Notes under the pieces: model-generated | The model's input: the letters and a program-made list of their open reading frames with translations, nothing else | The model's database searches: none | What the model was told of the DNA's origin: nothing | Part shown: piece by piece, positions 58,301 to 64,000 of the stretch | Numbering within the stretch: the first letter of the stretch is position 1 | How the letters are laid out: each line of letters begins with the position of its first letter | DNA from: Amaurobius ferox | Taxonomy: Eukaryota; Arthropoda; Arachnida; Araneae; Amaurobiidae | Assembly: GCA_951213105.1 (NCBI GenBank) | Contig: OX578140.1 | Coordinates: 31,270,018-31,334,017, forward strand | DNA: 64,000 bases | Reading direction: 5' to 3' | Position numbers and translations under genes: made by a program

Positions 58301-58655
58301 AAGACTGGAATCAAATTTTCGACTTGAAAGAATGGACTAGTTTCGTTACAGGCGTGTCCTGACTTTTAACTATCAAATCATTTTTCTTTACATTAATGCT
58401 GATTACTTTTCTTTCGTTAACTAAGTAGTGCAAGGTAGCAAAAATCGGGATATTAAAGTAATGCTAGATAATAAAAAAGTTGTTTGACACTATTATAACA
58501 ATGCTACTTTATATTTTTCAAGAGTCACAAGACTTCAAATCTATTTATAATTTTAAAATGGCAAATACATCTAAAATTATTTTGTATTTAAAATACCACC
58601 CGAAAACGCTTTAGAATTTTAAACATTAAACATCCCAACTACAAAGAATTATTAT
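55365..58655 (-). other. Intron of gene 2, no assignable feature
   Basis: Long AT-rich stretch. I see no repeat boundary, RNA gene or coding-like frame over 75 codons. Confidence 0.55.
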
Positions 58656-58669
58656 ACTTCATGCGAGTC

Positions 58670-58727
58670 CCGGCCACACATATAGCTACAGTAAGCCTTC
58701 GGGTCTGTCGTGTGGTCTGGGTTTTTC
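58670..58727 (+). mobile_element. 5'-truncated SINE copy with 14-bp target duplication
   Basis: acttcatgcgagtc at 58656-58669 and 58728-58741 flanks only 58 bp: ccggccacac..gtcgtgtggtctgggttttt. This is the same tail subtype as 7841-7899. It is a very short but clean retroposition event. Confidence 0.88.
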
Positions 58728-58741
58728 ACTTCATGCGAGTC

Positions 58742-60476
58742 ACTTGAAAAGAATATGAATAGCAGGTTAAGTATAACTGAGTTCTAGCAAAATCGCTTTT
58801 ATTCTCTATCTACGGAAATATAAAAAAAAATTGACATGTGCTTTATTAAACGTCCTCCATACACCTTTGAAGAGTTGAATCCTTTTATTTATCATAAAAT
58901 TAAAAAATATTATTGTCGTATAGGGTTTATTTGCTAATTTTATTATTTATGTTCCAGAAAATTTCATAAAACGATTTATCTAAATTTAAAAAAATATATA
59001 TATATAAATTTATTTAATAAATTAAAAAATTCTGTGTGTTCCACATTAAAAAATCAAATTTGTCGGTTTGAACTCAAATTAATTTCTGGAAAACATCCAC
59101 TGGCCACATCTAATCATAAAATGGCTATAGACAATTTTGATTTGTAATGATCAAGACTGATAATGTAGTTCTTGAATAAATGTATAAATTTATTTTAATT
59201 ACTTTACTGGTATCAAATAAGAATATCTGAAAGCTGAAATAAATTTTATTTCACGACTTTAAACGTGGAAGAAAAAATTCGATTGATAGAAAATTCCATA
59301 AACATTTTTAGAACACATGTGCAGAAATAAAGATAGTAATTTAGGTATATATTCACGGAGACCGTTATAGGCCAATTCTACATAGAAGTCTCATTTTTGC
59401 TCCAAGATAAATATTCATATTATTGCCTATTTTCAGAGAATTTTAAATTTTTAGATGTCCATGTGTATTAGTAAAAAACTCTATATTTTATATAACAATA
59501 TCGGAGAATAAAAATGCATTTCAAATATAACTGACATCATAAGAAATAAATACTGTTACATCAGTTACAAAATATATTGTAATATTTGAAATTATGGTTG
59601 ATAAATAAGGCATAAATAGATATGCATTTAGTCTATTAGTAATTTAGTATTGTTTATAAGCAAAAAATGCCATTCTAACTTTAACATTTTGATAGTATTT
59701 AATTTTTTACTGAATCAGCAATTACATCTTGCCAAATAGCGTTACATCAGTTACACAGTTGTAAAATGAAATTATAGAGGTATATTCATAGCAAGAAATT
59801 TTTTTTAAAGTTGCTATATGATAGCCATAGGTAATAAATATTTTAAAGCATAAAGTTTTACTTTGTATACCATACTGAAAACTCCATATAAATAAAACTA
59901 GCTAAAGGAACTGTTCAGAAATGGTTAAGAGAATAAATTTCTTAATTGAGAAATTTCTAATACGATCTAAAGAATATTTGTAAAGTGAAGATTCGTAAAT
60001 TTTATACATTATGATTAATTATTAAATATATCCGATTAGTCAAAATCGAATAGAACGGATAATTAGAAAAATAAAAGCGTGTCAATGAATATAAAAGGGA
60101 TTTTTCGGGTTAAAGACCATTAACATTTATGCTTCTAATGAATAATTTTTGCTTAAAATACATCCCACTGAAATGTAGAATATATTTGAATTACAAATTA
60201 AAATTACCTAGCACATCAATTGATGATAGTTAGCTTTGCTTCCAATCTTTCCCGTCCGTTACATTATTGTTTAGTTACTAATTTATAAAATGTGGTTCAA
60301 ATGAAAATAAAAAAAATACATATATCTTATCCATAACTTAAAGTGAACATTAAATATCACAGCCTCAATATGGTGCGGCATTTAAATAATAGATAAAGGA
60401 ATTATTCTTAGATGTTAAAGTAATATATATCTAGAAAAGAACAGTATCAATTTAAGAGTTCATTTAGTCTACTTGC
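58742..60476 (-). other. Intron of gene 2, no assignable feature
   Basis: AT-rich sequence without a recognised repeat or frame. Confidence 0.55.
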
Positions 60477-60586
60477 CTAAATTTGGATGCGTGGCGGCAG
60501 GGCGAAGCTTCTCAAATCTCACTGTTGGACGGTGACCTTGAAATGTTCTTCGGAATTGGTGAACTCTGTGCTCCCAAGACTCATCA
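60477..60586 (-). CDS. Gene 2, internal exon with GC donor
   Basis: On the - strand acceptor ttatgtttcag|T is followed by 110 nt open in one frame (DESWEHRVHQFRRTFQGHRP, then TVRFEKLRPAATHPNL). The donor is TTAG|GCAAGT, the strong consensus of the rare GC-AG introns. The exon takes one base to complete a codon from 63436 (AG+T = Ser) and leaves one base that pairs with the GA of 48376 (GGA = Gly), so the three exons form one frame. It is basic and aromatic-rich, unlike the surrounding DNA. Product as for the last exon (KCNH/Elk-like tail, tentative). Confidence 0.75.
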
Positions 60587-61498
60587 CTGAAACATAAAGT
60601 ACCCATTATTTCGTCAAGCTTTATGTTCCTTTAATATATCTATACCAGTTTATTCGTTCTTTGAATAAGATAAGTTGTGTCTAATCCAGTTACTTATAGT
60701 CGTAATACGTTTAACTATTGATTTTCTAAACAAAAGCACACACACACACACATACACACGCACACAAATAGAGCTACATTTGTCATACGTGAATCAACAG
60801 ACTACCATTTGACAGACATTGTCTATATTTAACATTCATTTATCGACTATGTTCCACGATGAAATACGGTAAATGATTGGTAAAGAAATTGATATTATTT
60901 TGGAGGTTTTTAAACCCCTAACTCAAATCCCCAACTTTGGCAAAACATTCTTCTTGGGCAGTTTCAGAACCACTAAAAATGAAATTCTTAAATGTGCACT
61001 TTGGCTGTGGTTTATGTCAAAGAGCAGAGTTAAGAATTTCATTAGCAAATTCCATTTAGTTTCATGAGTAAGTTCCATTGAGTTTCACCAAAGACCGTAA
61101 ATAAGTGGACCAATCATCAAAGAAAAAACATTGAATCTTCATTTAAAAAGCTTGCTATTTACGTTCAACAGATTGTTATATGGTATTCATACACAGGAGA
61201 AATTGTGGCACATAGCACTTACTACAGAAGTCTAAATTATATCTGAATTGTAAACAACAGAAAAAAAAAATAAAAACAACAATTCAATACCTAGTTTTAT
61301 TGCTCTTGTTATGAACTGAATCATTTTGATAATTTATAACTGAAATGTGAAGTAATGCAAACGGTCCTATCTGCCCCATAAGTAGGGACACGAAAGACCT
61401 TGAGGGACCTTTCGTTTCCCTTTTGTATGAGACAGTTTTGTCGTAAGCTTTTCATCTTCCTCAAACTTTGCTAGTTTAAATAAATAACATGTCGATTC
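60587..61498 (-). other. Intron of gene 2; (CA)n at about 60737-60770
   Basis: acacac..catacacacgcacaca forms an impure CA microsatellite. Nothing else is recognised. Confidence 0.6.
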
Positions 61499-61509
61499 TT
61501 ATGCTTTCT

Positions 61510-61578
61510 ATTGTTGAGACACAGACCGTCCGACCTACCAGAAAGGTGTAAGGTAACTGTTTGGATGGCCAGGAAGAG
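61510..61578 (-). mobile_element. 5'-truncated SINE copy
   Basis: attgttgagacacagaccgt..ggatggccaggaagag is the reverse complement of the 36/53 kb SINE 3' tail. Flanks ttatgctttct (61499-61509) and ttatgctctct (61579-61589) are an 11-bp target duplication with one mismatch. Confidence 0.85.
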
Positions 61579-61589
61579 TTATGCTCTCT

Positions 61590-62883
61590 GTGTCTTTCTT
61601 TTACAGAATGGAAGTTTTGGTTTTCTTTTAATTTGTAAAAGTGGAAAGATTCGCCTTTCTAAGCCAACGGACAACTGCTTGACGGTAAGATCATTATCTG
61701 CCCCTTCCATAATCTCGCCCGGCGGAAGCGAGATGGGGGGGGGGGGCAATGACCTTATTATAAATCTGACTACATTAGGTTTTCCTCGATGATAATATAA
61801 GTGTTCAAAAATTTAACCTTCTAGGTCATCAGGAGGGCTACTGAAAAGTCTGAAAACACTAAAAAGCCCAATTTTCTTCGCCTATGGGTAATAAATTGAA
61901 AATCATACTATACTAAGTTCTATTCAATAGTCAACACTATGCATGTGCAAATATTCAATCTTATAGGCCACTAGAGGGTTTCAGCAGGGGTCTAAAAATA
62001 CCTTTCAAGATATCACTCCCATTTTTTCCCTCCCCTATAGAGGTAATGCGCTAATTCGCGCTAATCCGTAAGTTCTGATGTACCGTAGTCTATACTATAA
62101 GTATACGAAGATTTAGCTTTCTGTGTCACTTCTGGGGATTTCTGGATGAGGGTCTAGAAAGACAGAAACATGCAGTTAGACAATTATATACAGTAATGTT
62201 TCCATTTAAGTTTTATTAAAAACACACTGTATAGTGAAAACAAAATATCCACGCATTCAATATTTATTACAACTCTTTGAATGAAATGCATTTAAAACGG
62301 ATATTTTCCAGAATTTGCGGTTATTATGTGCATACTAGTCAACTTAGATAACAATGTAATTTAATGTCTCTAAAACAAAGAAGAAAATGTTCTTGTTTCT
62401 TATTTTAATATAAAATTTTAAATAACACTATTGATTAACCTATTTTACTTTCTTGCTTGGAGTTCCATATATCTGTTACCAATATTAGGCAAAAAAAATA
62501 TATATATATTGACAATACTGCTATTAAACACAATTATACTAAGAACTTTTATGTCTATAAATTTGTTGATCTCTTTAGTACATATTGTGCTGATATTTTT
62601 ACTTTAACTCCTACCAACTTGAAGAACGTCTGTTTTTGTACTTGACATGTTTACTGTTTAATATTCTGATATTTTATGTTCTATGCATTTTATATTTTGT
62701 AGTTACGGTAATCGGATTTAATCTGCAGTTTCCCCTTGAATTGAATAAATAAATAAATAGAAAGTAAATAAAAATGATGTAGATATTACAGCAAGACCCT
62801 AATTTCAAACGGAAACACAGTCAACATGATCAATGGCGAACAAATCACTTAAAATAGCCGTTATTGGGTTCTATATCGCATAT
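61590..62883 (-). other. Intron of gene 2; poly-G at about 61735-61746
   Basis: A run of about 12 G follows agatg near 61735. The rest is AT-rich with no recognised feature. Confidence 0.55.
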
Positions 62884-62887
62884 TTAA

Positions 62888-63243
62888 CCTTTTGCTTACG
62901 GGTGGGACAGCGTCCATCCCAAACGAAGAACCTCTCAAAAAGACAGGTATCTGACATGCTCTATCCCAAACAGTTCGATCCCCTCTTGCAGACATTGGCG
63001 TCCATGGACGCCAATGCCTGCAAAGGGGGAATTAATTATGCTGTTATTAATTATTATTAGGGGGAATTATTTATGCTGTTATTAATTAATTATTAAGTTA
63101 GGGGGAATTAATTACGCCTGCAAAGGAGGAATTGAAATGCTTGCAAAGGGGATCGAACTGCTTGGGATAGAGTATGTCAAATATCTGTCTTTTTGAGAGG
63201 TTCTTCGTTTGGGGTTGACGCTGCCCCACCCGTAAGCAAAAGG
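62888..63243. mobile_element. TTAA-flanked MITE (356 bp), piggyBac-like
   Basis: TTAA at 62884-62887 and 63244-63247 flanks ccttttgcttacgggtggg and its mirror cccacccgtaagcaaaagg. The inverted arms extend about 100-110 bp (through cgaagaacctctcaaaaaga). The centre has three imperfect tandem 'agggggaattaattatgctg' units (63024-63115) and an atggcgtccatggacgccaat-like palindrome. There is no coding capacity. Confidence 0.9.
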
Positions 63244-63435
63244 TTAATAGCAGATGACAAATATAGCAAGCCATGATTGACCTGGAAGTCTATGCCCATG
63301 TGGTCTTTTTAACTCAATCTACCCTAGCTTTATAGTATTTATCAAGGAATCTGTGGGAGTTTGTGGAAACGTATTCTGTCTAGAAAGAACCAGTGAAAAG
63401 AGTGTCACCGCATTATTATGCACGAACGATGTTAC

Positions 63436-63575
63436 CTTGTGTTGTATTTGGTCCTATTGATTGTCAGGCAGGGTGACATAGGTGACGCCGGTGCGGTACC
63501 ATCGCTATCGTTGTTCTCGTCGTCCTCTGATATGGAAGGAAGTGTCAGTGACGGTGCGCCATTGCCTTCGTCCAT
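63436..63575 (-). CDS. Gene 2, upstream-most visible exon: acidic tail segment
   Basis: On the - strand acceptor ttcctccacag|ATGG and donor ACAAG|GTAACA enclose 140 nt. Only one of the three frames is open (MDEGNGAPSLTLPSISEDDE, then NNDSDGTAPASPMSPCLTIN), entering in phase 0 and leaving in phase 2, which fits exon 60586-60477. The ATG right after the acceptor is probably internal. The acidic Ser/Pro-rich composition fits a cytoplasmic channel tail. The + strand frame at 63418-63618 is its shadow. Confidence 0.75.
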
Positions 63576-64000
63576 CTGTGGAGGAAAGATTCACACAAAT
63601 TTCAAGTGCACTTTATAGCCAGCTGCAAGAGTGTCGACATTTAGTATATAAATTTTAAAAATAGGTTCGTCGAATGTCCAGATAATAAAAATACGGTTAT
63701 TTGGGAAATGGAAAAATCAACGCTTTCTGAATAATCAAATACGTTTTTGTGTTTTGGATGCAAGACTTAAAAATTTCCCCCAGTTTGCCTGCCCGCTCTC
63801 CGAAATGAAACATCACTCCTTATTATAAATATGTGATAAAAATTTCTTTGCGATTGAGAAGCGCCTTTACTACCTTAAATTTTATCAACATCTGCGAGCG
63901 GTCTCTCACTCATGAATTACATAACCCACAAAAGATTCCCGTCCTTCCTCAATAACCGAAATAAAAGCCGACTTTGTTTTGGCTTGCCACGAACCTTCCC
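63576..64000 (-). other. Intron of gene 2 to right edge, no feature
   Basis: No exon-like open block, repeat or RNA gene is seen. Further exons would lie beyond 64000. Confidence 0.5.

Overview
This is AT-rich nuclear DNA from an animal, most likely an arthropod and possibly a chelicerate. The reasons are spliced genes with very long introns, polyadenylation-type signals, (TA)n microsatellites and a mix of Helitron, piggyBac, pogo/Tigger, mariner-like and hAT-like elements with 5S/tRNA-derived SINEs. No rDNA, histone or mitochondrial marker is present, so the taxon is an inference.

Layout. Gene 1 lies on the + strand at 607-19269 and may have further exons off the left edge. Two large exons (607-1368 and 16951-19269) join in phase 0 across a 15.6 kb intron. 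They encode a Ser/Lys/Asp-rich, low-complexity, probably nuclear protein with two sets of internal tandem repeats. The intron holds a degenerate reverse transcriptase, a nearly perfect foldback element beside (TA)n, a pogo/Tigger element split by a Helitron, a minisatellite and a 768-bp TTAA-flanked foldback MITE. It also holds a small open reading frame that could be an alternative last exon.

19.4-47.6 kb is essentially gene-free and repeat-rich. It contains a second Helitron of the same family, a degenerate piggyBac element with a SINE inside it, a mariner-like element, a hAT-like element, SINE copies with clear target-site duplications and several unclassified repeat families.

Gene 2 lies on the - strand at 63575-47622. 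Three exons (63575-63436, 60586-60477, 48376-47622) join with perfectly compatible phases, one of them through a GC-AG intron. They encode 334 residues of an acidic/Ser-rich C-terminal tail with a coiled coil, resembling the tail of a KCNH/Elk-type potassium channel. An open block at 55364-55177 is in phase to act as an alternative last exon. The channel core would lie beyond the right edge.

The features most worth a second look are: a 1-kb head-to-head array of ~142-bp units that would fold into one giant hairpin (49400-50449); a SINE whose head is a full-length 119-nt 5S rRNA copy fused to a tRNA-like head (53166-53547), with at least five relatives in the window sharing its 3' tail; several foldback elements with arms of about 200-370 bp; and nested and paired transposon copies whose boundaries can be read to the base.
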